Source: Hysterium pulicare CBS 123377 (Eukaryota; Ascomycota; Dothideomycetes; Hysteriales; Hysteriaceae). From it: a stretch of 64,000 nucleotides of DNA. Under the pieces are notes generated by a model that was given only the letters and a program-made list of their open reading frames with translations, did no database searches and was not told the origin of the DNA. The first letter of the stretch is position 1; the number at the start of each line of letters is the position of its first letter. Position numbers and translations under genes: made by a program. Shown here piece after piece: positions 32,663 to 44,773 of the stretch. The stretch lies in contig AJFK01000171.1 of NCBI GenBank assembly GCA_000467715.1, positions 61,748 to 125,747 on the forward strand, given 5' to 3'.

Positions 32663-34602
32663 AATGCTTTGTTGTGCTCGCGACAAGTCGGCTTCAACTT
32701 AGAGTTTTCAGGGCTCCAAGAGACTGGGATCATGGAAGTGGCTTCGAAGGCAACAAGCCATGCTTATGAAGGACCAGGAGAACAAGAGAACAATAATGTG
32801 CGGGTCATCTGCCGAACGAGAATCTAATTCTAACGTAACCTGCCCTAGCTTGATCTGTGCTTACACGGCGTCACTTCGCCGAAGGGTATCCTCCTACTCA
32901 GTCGCCTTAAATGTGGATCCTGCAGCGAGATATGGTGCGTTCGGAAAACCTGGAAAAATCGATGCAGGTACGGCGGAAGTCCAGTATGCTCCAGGATCTG
33001 ATATCTTTCATTATTACGGGGCAGTATCTTTGATCCTAATGATAAGCAAACGTTCTACCACGTATCCAAGGGTTGTGGGAGGGGGTTCCTTGGAGGAAGA
33101 TGCGTCCTGTCGATCATTTCTTTGAGACGGGAGGAAGAGAGGAGAGGGTGCGGGAACTCGAGTCTGAGCCGCGGCATCTGGGAACCCTACAAATCAGTGG
33201 GACGCCGCTGGGGGTCGATGCTTCTCATTTGTCGATAAAATAAGCATGCATCGACCACATAGAAAGATGAGGGGCTCATTTCACCGTCACAGGGCATGAT
33301 GCCTGCCGCCGTTCTGCCATGCAGCATCCTTGGTCGCTCGCTCCATGACGGTCGGTGCAGAGAGGATGTGCGCCCTGTGCTACTCTCTGCGTCCTCGTCA
33401 GTTGGAGATGTTGAAGATGTTGAAGGCCAAGTATCTCGATCCCTATGAAGGTGGGAGGTTGAAAGATAGTACACGTCGCATGGTGCTAGAGAATGAGTTC
33501 CCGGTCTCGGGATATCCGGCCAACCGGTGCCGGGATCAAAGATTGGGCAACCCGTCCGCAGCTATGCCTCGCGTTCCGGGCGGAGACGCAACCATCACAA
33601 CTAGGCGTATCAACCGTTCCACATTTCATTCCACTGTCGTCTCTTGCTAGACAGACATGGCTCTTAACGGGTATTCATCCCGCCGTGGAGAACACTCGTC
33701 TGGAAGCAAATCCTGAAAGAAAGTTCAGATACTACACAAAAAAACCCCGCAATTCGAGCGCGTGGCTGACAGATGGCATAGGAAGCCTCACGTCTCGACC
33801 CAAAATGACCTCACCATGCTAGGGAAACCAGTCAATAACCGTATCAGCTCGCCGCGTTTCTGTGACGGGCCGATGCTGCTAATCACCCTGTTACCAGACT
33901 GTCGGGATTGGGGCGTTCAGCAATGAAGCATCTTCTGACCTGCTCCATGGTGCCAATTCCAGGTCCAGAACGAGACATCATGGCATCATATACCGTATGA
34001 CTTCCTTTGTTCCGCAATAAGAGAACTTCGAGACCTCAAGCAAAACATGCCATCGTTTGCGTAGGCTTGCCCCTCTAGTTTCCGATGAAACACATTCCGG
34101 GGTGCATACAACTACGTAGCGGATGAGACTTCGACGCTATGCAAGACGGGCCGACTCGTCGTCCCTCCGTTGGTGCAAAATCTACCGGTAGGTTTGCGAG
34201 CGAACGAATCGCTTTAGTCGCCAAATAATGTGGGGAGCCTACCCTTCTCCAAGCAAAATTCGTAATTCTCTTACCTTCCCGATGGCGATCGACACACGTC
34301 TCGTTTCCCTGCTGCATGCAGCTGCTGAGGAGTGAATCCCTCGTCGATTGCGGAGCTCTCCTTTCTAAGATGTGATACCCACGCACAGATGTGATGGATG
34401 TCGCTTTATCTCCCCTGATGGCCAAAAAGGCTCAACCTCCCCCGTGAAGAGTTGATTCGCTGCTCCTTGCACTGATCGCCATATCTCATCATAACATCTC
34501 GCATACTCCCGGATCAGCGAGTCTTGTTCTCTCTCGGACCTTTGCCATATACATGGAGGTTGTATTCTTCACATCCTCCAAGTCCGCTCCCACCAGGCCG
34601 CC
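32663..34602. other. Long gene-free region
   Basis: About 1.9 kb between the divergent GMC gene and the receptor gene. Frames up to about 120 codons occur on both strands but overlap, lack domains and have unconvincing composition. No terminal repeats or transposase motifs were noticed. It may hold large promoters or a non-coding transcript. Confidence 0.5.
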
Positions 34603-35902
34603 ATGCCGTCAGATCCAAATCCCATATCTCCTGATCACTCCATGGGAGGAGTCCTTCTCGTGCTGACTTGCGTTTTGACGGCGTTCACTATCGCAACGAC
34701 CATTCTAAGGGTTTGGGCGAGAAAAGCACGGAAGGTGCTGGGCTGGGTGCGTCGTTCCTCGTGTTTTGCGTGAGGACTGTACACTAACTGAGTAGGATGA
34801 TTACGCCATCATCGTCTGCACGGTCCTCGCTATTACACGTACCATCATCCAGATCGTCTCTATCAGACATGGAAATGGCCGCCATAAGTGGTTCCTCTCG
34901 AGGGAGGACTACCAATATGTCAATTTCCTAACATGGTTGACCCAAATGCTCCTTTTCGTCACTATCTGCTTGATGAAGTGCGCTATCTGTCTCCTCATCT
35001 TGCGGATAAAAAATGAGAAGGTTCTGCGATGGTCTCTCTATGCTATGATGGCGGGGCTCGTGCTTACCAACTTCGAATGCATAATAGTGCTACTTGCAGA
35101 ATGCGATCCGCCGAAGAAGTATTGGATGCCTCAAGCACCGGGTAAATGCTGGCATACGAAAGTGAGGATCTACTCGATCTACGTCCAAGTTGGTATGCAA
35201 CTCTTCCTTTCTTTGTGGCATTTTCAGCAGTCGGCGTGCATGATCTGACTCCCTTGATTAGCATATTCCGTCGTTACAGATGTGATCTGCACGTTGCTTC
35301 CAGTTGTCGTGTTGTGGAACATCAGGATTGCCACAAAGCTCAAGGTTGCCGTCTGCGGACTAATGTCTTTGGGTCTGATCGCGACTGCTGCCGCCATCGT
35401 ACGCGCTTCTTCACTTGGTACCAGCTCGGTGGACCTGTCATACGATTACTGCATTGCAGCCATCTGGGCAAATACGGAACTACACCTTGGCATCATCGCA
35501 ACGAATCTCTCCTTAAGCCGAATGATATACAAATACTTTGCTGGCCACCCAGCTGACGGCTCTTCCAAATCGAGATCACACAGTACGCCACAGGATGGCG
35601 ATAGGAGTCATATAAATCGGGACCGATTTGTTATGAACCAAGAACCTAGAAATAGGAGCTTCAATGACATGGATAGTCTTGAAGTCGAGACGGATCGCGA
35701 GAGCGAGGAAAGAGCAAGCGAGGTTAATAGTCAATGGAGCGAGATCCCGTTAGATCCTATTGTCAAGACGACGGATTTCTACGTCACCTCCGAGGCAGCA
35801 CGAAAATCAGCCGAAGTTGCGGCGTCCCATCGGAGCTGGAAGACCAGCCCAACGGCCGAAGCAGGAGCAGTCACCAAAAAGTCATCGAAAGAGTTCGAAT
35901 GA
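34603..35902 (+). CDS. PTH11-type seven-helix membrane receptor-like protein
   Basis: Three exons, 34603-34746, 34796-35192 and 35262-35902; 393 aa. Introns of 49 and 69 nt restore VLGWDDYAIIV and YVQVAYSVVTDVICTLLPVV, both hallmarks of the fungal rhodopsin-domain (PTH11/SAT4) family. Seven hydrophobic helices come first, then a cytoplasmic tail of about 130 residues rich in Ser, Arg and acidic residues. PTH11 of Magnaporthe senses surface cues during appressorium formation; most relatives have no known ligand. The CFEM domain of some members is absent here. It likely sits in the plasma membrane, with G-protein coupling inferred only. Confidence 0.87.
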
Positions 35903-36089
35903 GGCGGGCGAATACTCGTGAACTGTCGAGTTATTTCCGCGTATTAGTAACGTGCTTCATCAACGGCTGGGCTTTGGATAGAGGACGGGTGGTTATTTAT
36001 GGGATACCCTTTCTTCGAATTTCACAATGATTATGCTACTGCGACAATTTCTCTACGGGTCTGGCGGCGTCATTGTGATTGGGTATATT

Positions 36090-37201
36090 TCATGGCGTTT
36101 GGAATTCGGTGGTTCTGCTTTGCAAAAGCGGCTCGAAGAGCTTCTCAAGGGCTATCTGCATGTCGCAGAAGATGTTGATAGCCTGGCTCAGTCAGCTCTC
36201 AATAATTCAGCATTTATTTCGGAGGTTCAACGAGCCTGTATCAACTTTACTTCCTCTTTACCTCCATTCCTCCTAGTGACAGCAAGCCGGAAACCCGCTT
36301 GGTCTCCGAGAAAGCTTTTGATAGCCGGCAGCTCGACATCGCCCATAGTTTCAAAATGCGATGGATACAAATCACTTTCGTCGTCCTGCACTGTGATTCT
36401 GGCAAGTTGCTCCAGCAACGGAGGTACGATGGTGATGTGATCAGCACCAGCCAGAGCCATACATTCTTGGATTGTCGTCAACGACGCAGGGAGAACATTT
36501 GTCTCGATATCATTTCGGTGATACCAATGCTGAGCTTGGACGCAGAGGTCAAAGTTTGGGCTGTCGTCGTGATAGCTGCGGATACGTTAGCGGATATGAA
36601 ATTATATAGGTAGAGGGCCTCACGTCTTATCTAAATGGACCTTCAATTCATTGACATACGGCGCAATATACGTGCATCCAACTTCCCCCGCCAACACTGC
36701 CTGCTCAATGGTAAATAGTGTCGTCGCCAAAGTCTTGATACCCATCGCCTCCAATACCCCGCACGCCTCTAAGCCCTCCCAAGTGCTCGGAATCTTGATA
36801 CAGACCCTCTTCACATCAAAGTCCGGAGCTATCCATTCCACCAAATCCATTATCCTCTCGGCTCCCTCTATCGTACGCCCCACGGAATACGCATCGAAAG
36901 GGTTCGCCTGGATATGGATATTTCCCGAAAGGTGCGGGGCAATCCGCAGCGCTAACTTGATCATGGCGATTTCAACGGCGAGAGAGGTCTGTTTGGGCCT
37001 AACGGCATGAGGATACTTTCTAGCAAGTTGGGCGGCCTCTAAAAGGAGGTCCTTGTGAAGATCGCGTTGGAGTTCGAAGCATGCAATTGCTTGGTTGCTG
37101 GTACAGTCTACGAAGGGTCCATAACGGGCTGCGACGGAGGCGTCGAGAGTGTCACAGTCGACTACGGTGCGGGATCGAAGCTGGTCGAGTAGAGTTGGCA
37201 T
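36090..37201 (-). CDS. Transaldolase-family protein
   Basis: Exons 37201-36624 and 36575-36251, then a proposed short third exon 36182-36090, giving 331 aa. The start MPTLLDQLRSRTVVDCDTLD matches the fungal subfamily and is chosen over an upstream in-frame ATG. The catalytic lysine is in RVCIKIPSTWEG, and the helix after intron 1 reads DKTYHDDSPNFDLCVQAQHW. The last intron (GTAAAG donor at 36250, CAG acceptor at 36183) is proposed because the frame otherwise ends after KLIQAR without the usual C-terminal helix; the spliced end supplies AINIFCDMQIALEKL. Transaldolase moves a dihydroxyacetone unit between sugar phosphates in the pentose phosphate pathway. This subfamily may be a paralogue of the housekeeping enzyme. 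Confidence 0.85.
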
Positions 37202-37603
37202 CTTTTCGGAGTTGATGTTGTTGTCTCTCGTCTTGATGATTGTGGCTTGCATGGGTATCGGGATGGATGACCGAAAATTATTATGGCGTCATTGCGGGCC
37301 TTGCATCATGATGCGGTATACGCTGCAAAGGAAGTCTTTCATATTCTCCTAAGTTCTCATTTACTGGAGAAACCAAAGTGCATTCAAAGAAGAGCTCCGA
37401 TAAGCTTCGAAAGGACGCATATCTCAGATTGCTGGTATCGGACTTTTGTGAAGAACTTAAACTCATCCTCCGATGTACAGAATACATAGACTGGGAGCTG
37501 ATCGTAGAAATATGATATTCGATACACAAGCTCAAATGCAATACTTTTTACCAAGATGGTAAGTCCACCTCTGATCCCCTTGCCAGTATGGGCAAGATAC
37601 ATT
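37202..37603. other. Intergenic region
   Basis: About 400 bases holding the transaldolase promoter and the 3' flank of the ankyrin gene. No other feature seen. Confidence 0.5.
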
Positions 37604-40397
37604 TCAGCCTTCCTTCCAGCCCTCGTCCTCGCTAAAATCACTCTCCATCCCATCTCCGCTCATTTCTGATGAGTCTTCCGTACTGCTATCCAGAAGAGGT
37701 TTTGAAGCATCGCCATCATCGGAGTTGGAGTCGGAGCCTAGTTCCATTACTCGAGTATGGTCCTCATCGCAATGCTCGCATCTTGATGCTCCGAGTGGCC
37801 ATATTTCTGGATCTTCGAAGTACGGGCAGAACGCCTCTCTACCCTTCCAGATCTCTTCGAAATTCTCCCTAGTATACATGGTTGCGTACTTCGGTATTCG
37901 AGGATGGTTTTGGCGAAAGTCCGTAAGGTTGTAGCCGCATTTAGTTAGGACAGAATCCCAGAGATCCCCTTTGTAGCCACCCAACGAGGCGGCTGAATTG
38001 TATCTGTAGTATGAAGTGTATGCAACTTCCGATACTGTCTTCCCATCGTGCCTCCTGGCGAGAACCTCGGCGCCATTTTGGAGCAAGACCTGTAAACAAG
38101 CCTGTTCTGAGTATGCACACCAAGGGCCCCATATACTTTCTAGAAATATATGCAAACAAGTATTCCCTTCGTTATCTTTGGCGTGAATGTCAGCGCCTCT
38201 ACTCAGAAGGTAACTAAAGACCTGCTTCGAACAATTGCCGTAGTCATTGCTGGCGGACACAAGTAAAGGGGTGCGACCATCTGGGAATCTGTAATCCATA
38301 TTTACAAAGCAGCTATCCTGGTCTAGTATAGTTCGCATATTACTCTTTTCACAACTGTAAGTATGTACTGCACCAAGTGGTCATTTTCTTAGTTCACTTA
38401 CCACTTCATACTTGAGGACCCAGTCCAAAGCAGACATGTCCGAGGATTGAATGAATGCAGTTAGATCAGCACCAGCATCTAATAGAAGCTTGTAACATGC
38501 GAGTCTTTTATGATGGTCCTCGGAATTGGGCTCTTCCAAAATATGACACATTTCCAAAGGTGTTCTAGCGAATAGTCAAGACATATTCCTTGAAAGAGAG
38601 AATCTACGGAGACGAACGACGGCAGAGAGGACGGCATATCAGGCTGAAACTCAAATTCTTCTACATTAGCTCCGTAGTTTACGAGGAATTGACACATTTG
38701 TGGCTGGTTACCAGAAGTAGCGTACTGAGATATCATTAGCTTGAAATGACACTATGAAGATGCAGGTTGAAAGAAAATTTACTCGCATGTAGAAGAGATG
38801 TGCCGCGCCCATCATGATCTCTCAATGACGCATTGCCGCTCTCAAGAAGCACTCTCAGCTCGTCTACTAGCCCAGCCTTGACTACCTCAAAGATGTGGGA
38901 TCCTTCAGGTAGAATGGGATTCGCAAACAAGGTTGGCATTAACATAGTGGCGTAAGTGGATGTTCGGACCTGGTGTGCGGTTACCGCTATCATGGTTCTT
39001 TGCGTTCTTTTGCGAGGCATGATTTTAAGCTTGACGATGAAGTCGTCGGTTCCATCCTCAGTATCGATACTGGTTCGAGCATCTGTACGTAGGATTCGCC
39101 GTCGTTTTTGTGTATGGACCGTCAGAGTACCATCTTCCATGTCGTACTCTTTGGATTTCATTTCCTTTCGGGAAACACTCTCATTTGGCGTCGGACAATG
39201 CCGCTTTGCTGCGGAGATTGTTATTATATACTGCATTAGCTAGACACAAACTTGGTACGAGACGCTTACCTCCTTGGTTAAGCGTCAGGGCTGATGATGA
39301 AAGTAACAATCCACCTATTAGTTTTAATTCACTAGGCTGCTGTACTTGTTCAGACCGCTTGGCGTATGACCGAGGCGTCAGCTTCGTGTTTTGAGCATTT
39401 GCTGTCTTCAATGCAGATCTCAATAGTGTGTCTATACCATTTACTACGTCTTGCATGTGATCCCACGATAAGACACAGCCTTGTTCATTGACGAGCCCAG
39501 AGAGACGTTCGATGCTCTCCGTTAGTTCTGTTTTTGAAGAAGGTGAAGTGCTTCTTTGCGGGGGCTCACTCCTGCATCCGCTGCTGCTAGGAAGGACTGG
39601 GGTACAACTCGATGCGTTAATATTCTTCGATTGTTGATTGACCTGTCCTTGGAGTTTCTCGAGAACTTTAATAGTATCCTAAGATTGTGCCGATAGCAAA
39701 GAAGGAATTTCGGATGTCATTTGGTGGAGCAAGTTGAGGGTGCTGCTGATCTTGTTCAGGTTCTCCTGGGACAGGATATTATCTTCTTGGAGATCACTTA
39801 GGTTACCGTTTATTTCGAATAAGGAATCTCTCTGCTCGGATAAATGGTTTGACGTAGTTGTGTCTCGTTCTGCTTGATCTTGAAGGCTTTGGTCGATTCC
39901 TTCGAGCTTATTGCTAGGCGTGGAGAGGCAATTAGGCTAGGAAAGAAGTCACGGAATTTCCGAAAGACTTACGATTGCAAAAGATTGAGGTGAAGCGTCA
40001 GGGTAGAAATATGCTCACATATAACGGTTCGCATGTGCTCCAACTCCTTTCCGTACATGGTCGTCTTGATTCCGTTCCAGATACGGGTTCCACGATGCTT
40101 GCCAAGTTGCGCTGACCATTTTTGGAGCTGGACCTCGAAGCCCGAAACGTCGTCCTGACATTTCTTGATGACGGACTTGATGGGTGAGAGATTTATTCCA
40201 TCCGCTGGCGCCGCAAGGGCTCGGAGATTCTTCAGCTCGTTAAGAAGAGAGTGTAAACTTCGGCTTGACTCAATGAGTCGCTGAATGTGTTCCGGCGCGT
40301 TTCTGACATCTTGGAAGAGCTCGTAGATGAACTTCGTTGAGCCTAACGCAACGGTGACAAGCGTAAGTACACTCGCTCCAGCACCAACGGCTTCCAT
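37604..40397 (-). pseudogene. Ankyrin-repeat protein with fungal coiled N-domain, degraded
   Basis: The N-terminus (MEAVGAGASVLTLVTVALGS, exon 40397-39973) is the helical domain that opens many fungal STAND/ankyrin proteins, followed by a coiled-coil exon starting at 39913. In that exon the frame meets TAG at 39681-39679 (SAQS, stop, DTIKVLEKLQG) but stays open and coding-like for about 130 more codons. No phase-0 donor exists to skip it, and CAG-to-TAG explains it. A later intron (39269-39209) leads to an ankyrin region. From about 38785 to 38340 the splice phases no longer agree between recognisable ankyrin pieces (YATSGNQPQMCQFL; TPLEMCHILEEP; NMRTILDQDSC). The final exon (to 37604) is acidic. 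It was probably an interaction or self/non-self type protein; now likely decaying. Confidence 0.6.
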
Positions 40398-41262
40398 CTT
40401 TCCAATCTCCAGCGTGCAATCTTATGATCGTTCAAGAGGCGAAAAACGTGCAATGATTGAGACATGTGAAAGGTTTTGGACGGGGTATTTTTGTGTGTGC
40501 TGGCAAGGCTTTCCTTTGGTATTGGCGGAGCCGAAGGTGCACGACCGGTGAAGCTTGAAACATCCAGACCAATCATATGACTTCTGTAGGGACAATATGA
40601 AAGGCTCACTTAGTGCGCGAAAAGGGCTTCAAGGCCATATTCTTATACACAGATTCATGAATACTGACAAGACTTATGTAAATAGTAGCGAGATATATTC
40701 ATACTCGAGTTTGCCATCAATTTAACGAGCGCGCGACTAAAAGATGGATTCAGGTTTGTGTAGATTTACATATGCTGTACAGCTCTATGAGATAATGGAA
40801 ATCTAGAGTATAAATGATCTAGATTAGTATTAACCAGATTTATTGCTTCTCTGAAAGGACTTACATATTGCTGCCTAAAGCAAGGAATGTTGCAAACTAG
40901 GAAGTCTCTGGGTTAATAATAGGTACCATAAAGGGTTTAGCACTCCTAGGTCTAGACATTCTTGATTATCGCCCATACACTCTTAAACTCGTTCGATTCG
41001 ACGGCCACTGCGGCCTCTAGCGCTTGTGTACAGGTACATGTATCTTGACAAGCATTCGTATATACAAATTTACCGTGCCAAAAACCCTCCGACCCCTCGA
41101 ATATCAAAAATGTTCGATAAACTTGAGTTCACCCAAACTAGAAGCTAGAGCCTTAGCAAGCGCATTTCCCGCTCTCCTTTCCCCTTTCGAGTTGATAAGG
41201 TCGCCGCTGGTTTCTCTGCTACTGTTCGAGCAGTCGTGATTCCGAGGAGGTCGCTGCTGCTT
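40398..41262. other. AT-rich intergenic region
   Basis: About 865 bases upstream of the ankyrin gene, with AT-rich sequence and no convincing frame. Nothing recognised. Confidence 0.5.
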
Positions 41263-41601
41263 CTAACAGTATTTACTAGAACTGACCCAGGTGCACATTT
41301 GGGCGCCGACACAGCCGCAGCACTTGCACGCCTACGCCAGCTAGTTAGCAGGACCATTCCGTCTCTAGAAGGCTCGCCTGCAGGAATGTGGATGTCGCGC
41401 CTTTCTTTTCCTATCCGCATCATTTGTCCCGTCAATACAGGTTAGCGTCCTCGCATTGAAGCGGTTTTCGTTGTAGCAGGCGTTGGCATCGATGACGGCC
41501 GCACAATCGTCGGATGCTGCGAGGGATGCAGGGCAGGGCGTTACGGTTTGACCAAGAGCCATGGAGAGCCAGAGAGCGATCAGGCCGAGTGAAAGCTTCA
41601 T
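41263..41601 (-). CDS. Small secreted Cys-rich protein (effector candidate)
   Basis: The signal peptide MKLSLGLIALWLSMALG begins at 41601. The first exon (41601-41401) ends at RKRK. A second exon (41331-41263) encodes ACKCCGCVGAQMC then TWVSSSKYC and a stop. Joining them requires a GC-AG intron of 69 nt (donor AAG then GCGCGA, branch CTAAC, acceptor TAG). The product is 89 aa with about 70 mature residues and ten cysteines, an even number that fits disulfides. Without the intron the first exon runs into an unlikely basic tail ending at 41365. Size, secretion and cysteine content fit apoplastic effector-like proteins. The junction is the weakest part of the model. Confidence 0.55.
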
Positions 41602-42522
41602 TGTGAGGGTAGGAGAGAGGCACACTAAAGCGATTTCAAGCGTGGAAGAGAACCAGAACCAGATTCATGACGGGCACCGTGTAGGTCTTTCAGGAATAAA
41701 TAAGTTCGACGACATCGGACCCGGATATACTAATTTGCTGCTGATATTAGGCAACGTCAGCATCAATCAGAAGCATGTTTTCTGATTAAATGAGAATTGA
41801 TGCTAGACGTCAGTGGATAACAGGCGGCTTTGGGGAGGACTGGGGGAGTGCTGAGAGTTGGAGAATGGAGATCTCCCGTGTGGAGAAGAAGCTTGGAAGA
41901 GCGGGGTTGGAGAGCACGGCCCACCTTTTAAAACCAGTATATTAGCAGGCCACCACAGTTGGACGTGTATACAGATTAAACCCTCGACTTTTCCAATCGT
42001 CCTCCACTCGGCACTTACATTCTGGATCGGCACTGGCACACGGCGAGGGCGCTTATCATCTGCCGACGTTGTAGACAAAACCCTTGGCGTTATTTCATAC
42101 AGCTTGGGTAAGGCAGCGAGTTGCTTGACGAGGCGTGGTTGATGGCCAGGCTGAGTTATTATAACGAAGATGAGACACCGAACGTTGGTGCGTTGATACT
42201 TTATAAAATACCAGCTAACAGAACTGTATGTAGGTTACCGTAGCTGTGCGGCGTGTCTAGCTGTGATGATCCCTATTGTCGCATGGAAGCCTTGTGCTAT
42301 TGACCATCGTCAATATCAACCGTAATCAAAGCCAACCTGGGTCGGTTTTCGAAATGTGCTGCTATATTAATGAACGATATGTCTTTTGTTATCAGTGTGT
42401 GTGAGAGACGGCAGCTGTTCACGGCGAGCCATCATCGTGGCTAGGTCATAACTACCGCCTGTCTCCCTTCACATCCTATTCTCCTCCATCGTTGCCGCCA
42501 TCTTCTGCTCGATAACTTCGAA
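41602..42522. other. Divergent intergenic region
   Basis: About 920 bases between the Cys-rich gene (minus) and the DUF1996 gene (plus), both secreted proteins, so it holds both promoters. Short frames only. Confidence 0.5.
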
Positions 42523-43664
42523 ATGAACTGGAATACCTTCGTCGCCGCCTTAGGGCTGTTCGCGCCTGCCAGCGCACTGCTTCGATTCGGCTGCGCCCGT
42601 TCGTCGATCCAGCGTCTGGATCCCTTGGTCAACCCTGGCTTGAACCCGTCTCCCCATCTTCATCAAATCATCGGAGGCGTATATCTTCCCATTCCAAGTT
42701 CTTGTAACGCCAGATGAACCTCTGTTCTAACAGCTTGCAGAATTCCTTCAACGTGTCCATGGACCCAGCCACACATGACCTCCCCAAGCTTTCCACTTGC
42801 ACGAGTTGCCAATTCTCCGAAGACTTCTCCAATTACTGGACCGCCGTGCTCTTCTTCCGTGCCAGGAACGGCACTTTCAAGAGGGTCCCGCAAGTCCCCC
42901 AGTCAGGTATGGAGGGTACTCAGGGCGGCATGGTCGTTTACTACATGACCGATGCCCTCTTCGATACGGCACAAAAGTCAAGTGTTACTGCTTTCAAGCC
43001 TGGCTTCCGCATGCTAGTCGGCAACGTTAACTACCGGACCCGCGATGAGGCCAGAAATTTCCGACAGTTGACCTATACCTGCATGCAAGACCAGAGCACC
43101 CGAGCCCCAGAGAGCCTCGAGTTCCCCACAAAGCCGTGCCCCATCGGTATCATGGCGAACCATCGTTTCCCGACTTGCTGGGATGGGAAGAACTTGGATT
43201 CCCCCAACCATCAAGACCACGTCGCGTACCCGGAGAGCGGTACCTTCGAGTCTGGCGGCCCATGCCCCTCTACGCATCCCGTCAAACTGCCCCAGATCCT
43301 GCTCGAGACCCTCTGGGATACCAGGGCCTTCAACAATAAGGCAGATTGGCCCGAGGATGGTAGCCAGCCCTTCGTCTGGTCCAGTGGCGATAAGACTGGC
43401 TATTCCACCCATGCGGATTACCTCTTCGGCTGGAAGGATAACTCCCTTCAAAAGGCTATGGATTCTCATTCCTACGTTACCGCTTCGACGCTCAAGACCC
43501 AGAGTATCGCTGATCAGAACAAATGTGTCGTTCAGGATATGGTTAAGGAGAATCTCGATGGCTGTAAGTCACAACCTTTTTCTTCTCGACTCGTGTTTCT
43601 TCGGCTAACCATTCTTTTTCTCGCAGGGTTGACCCAGCTGCCCGGCAATGTCATGGTCGATTAA
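42523..43664 (+). CDS. Secreted DUF1996 protein
   Basis: Three exons, 42523-42678, 42741-43563 and 43627-43664; 338 aa. The signal peptide is MNWNTFVAALGLFAPASA, after which the DUF1996 domain starts at once (LVNPGLNPSPHLHQIIGGNS, restored by the 62-nt first intron). Other family landmarks are MDPATHDLPKLSTCTSCQF, NYWTAVLFF, RMLVGNVNYR and CPIGIMANHRFPTCWDGKN. There is no C-terminal WSC, CBM or GPI extension. DUF1996 proteins are secreted and common in fungi; their biochemical role is not established, though the conserved His/Cys/Asp residues suggest an enzyme or metal site. The last exon is only 12 codons plus stop. Confidence 0.9.
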
Positions 43665-44257
43665 ATGAGGACGTTCGGAGTGTTTGTGGGCTAAGGCCTT
43701 TTCTAACAAAGAAGCGTTGGCACGCACATAGCAGTCGTTACGTTGTCGATCCAGAGTTCAGTTTCATGGCCCAATAACGTCGATGTCAGTGTTTGACATA
43801 GGCCAGCGGGCCGGTGGGCCTTTGGTGCGGGTTAATCAAGGCAGGATGTTCGGACTAGTACTTTATAGCCGTAGTGAAGATCTTGATTCTACTACTCATA
43901 TAAAATTGGCCTTAGTCAGCAAGTTTCTCGGTGTTGATATTGCATAAGGCCTCCAAGGATTGAATACTGACACGAAGTGCTTCAATTTGGCGTGCAGATG
44001 CGTAGAAAATTAGGTTCTTATCTCCTGGATACGTCAGGTGGACATTGACTCTTGAACCAGGCTTCGGGAAATTCGGCGCCGATGACACATGTCACATCGT
44101 CAAAAAGCAGTAGAGTTGTCGGAGGCTATTCATTAGATGTAAACTGTTATGACGCCTATATCTGAACCAGAAAGAGCGCCAGTTGCGATGGGCATGGCAA
44201 GCTCCTATGTTCTTGTAAATCGGAACGCACCTTAAAACCATCACCCTGCCTCTCTTC
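43665..44257. other. Convergent intergenic region
   Basis: About 590 bases between the 3' ends of the DUF1996 gene and the RING gene. No coding signal. Confidence 0.5.
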
Positions 44258-44773
44258 TCACTCACCCCCCTTCCCAAACTTCCTAATCCTCTCCATCGCC
44301 TCCTGATGCATCCCCTGGATCTCCTCCATCCGCTCCCTATGCACCCTCTCATTCTCTCCCAGCCGCTCTCTATGCACCACCTCAAGCCTCCTCATCCTCT
44401 CTCTGGCCTCTGCGATATTATCCCTGTACCGCTGCGCTAGTTCCTGCCAAGCCACCGCCGTCTCATCCAACCCCTCCCCAAGTCCTCGCGCCCATCTAGC
44501 AAAGTCCTGAGCATTCTGAACGTCGGTAGCTGTAGATATGCTGCAGTGTAGTTGGGTCCGACACATGGGACAGGTGTTGGAGACTTGCATCCAGGCTATG
44601 AGGCAGGTGGAATCGAAGATGTGTTTGCAGGTTTTGGTTCGGATAAGGGTTTGTGCGGTTGATGGTGTGTGGTCTTCTAAGCAAATGCCGCAAGTGATAG
44701 TGGTGTTGGGATTGGGAGGATTATATACTTGGATCCCGGAAGTGAGGAATTCATCGCGGGTGGGCAGTGGCAT
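44258..44773 (-). CDS. RING-H2 finger protein with C-terminal coiled coil
   Basis: Intronless, 171 aa from the ATG at 44773 (MPLPTRDEFLTSG), which has a good Kozak context. The frame extends upstream but without another ATG. The RING-H2 pattern is CGIC at residues 29-32, then CKHIFDSTC and CPMC, the C3H2C3 layout of many E3 ubiquitin ligases. The C-terminal third is an Arg/Glu-rich coiled coil made of imperfect 11-13-residue repeats (VHRERLGENERVHRERMEEI). This suggests a soluble E3 ligase that dimerises or binds a partner through the coil. The substrate is unknown. Confidence 0.8.
   Translation of the reverse strand: MPLPTRDEFLTSGIQVYNPPNPNTTITCGICLEDHTPSTAQTLIRTKTCKHIFDSTCLIAWMQVSNTCPMCRTQLHCSISTATDVQNAQDFARWARGLGEGLDETAVAWQELAQRYRDNIAEARERMRRLEVVHRERLGENERVHRERMEEIQGMHQEAMERIRKFGKGGE

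Noticed and set aside
32690-34560. Transposon remnant in the long gene-free region
   Set aside because: No terminal repeats, transposase or reverse-transcriptase motifs were seen.
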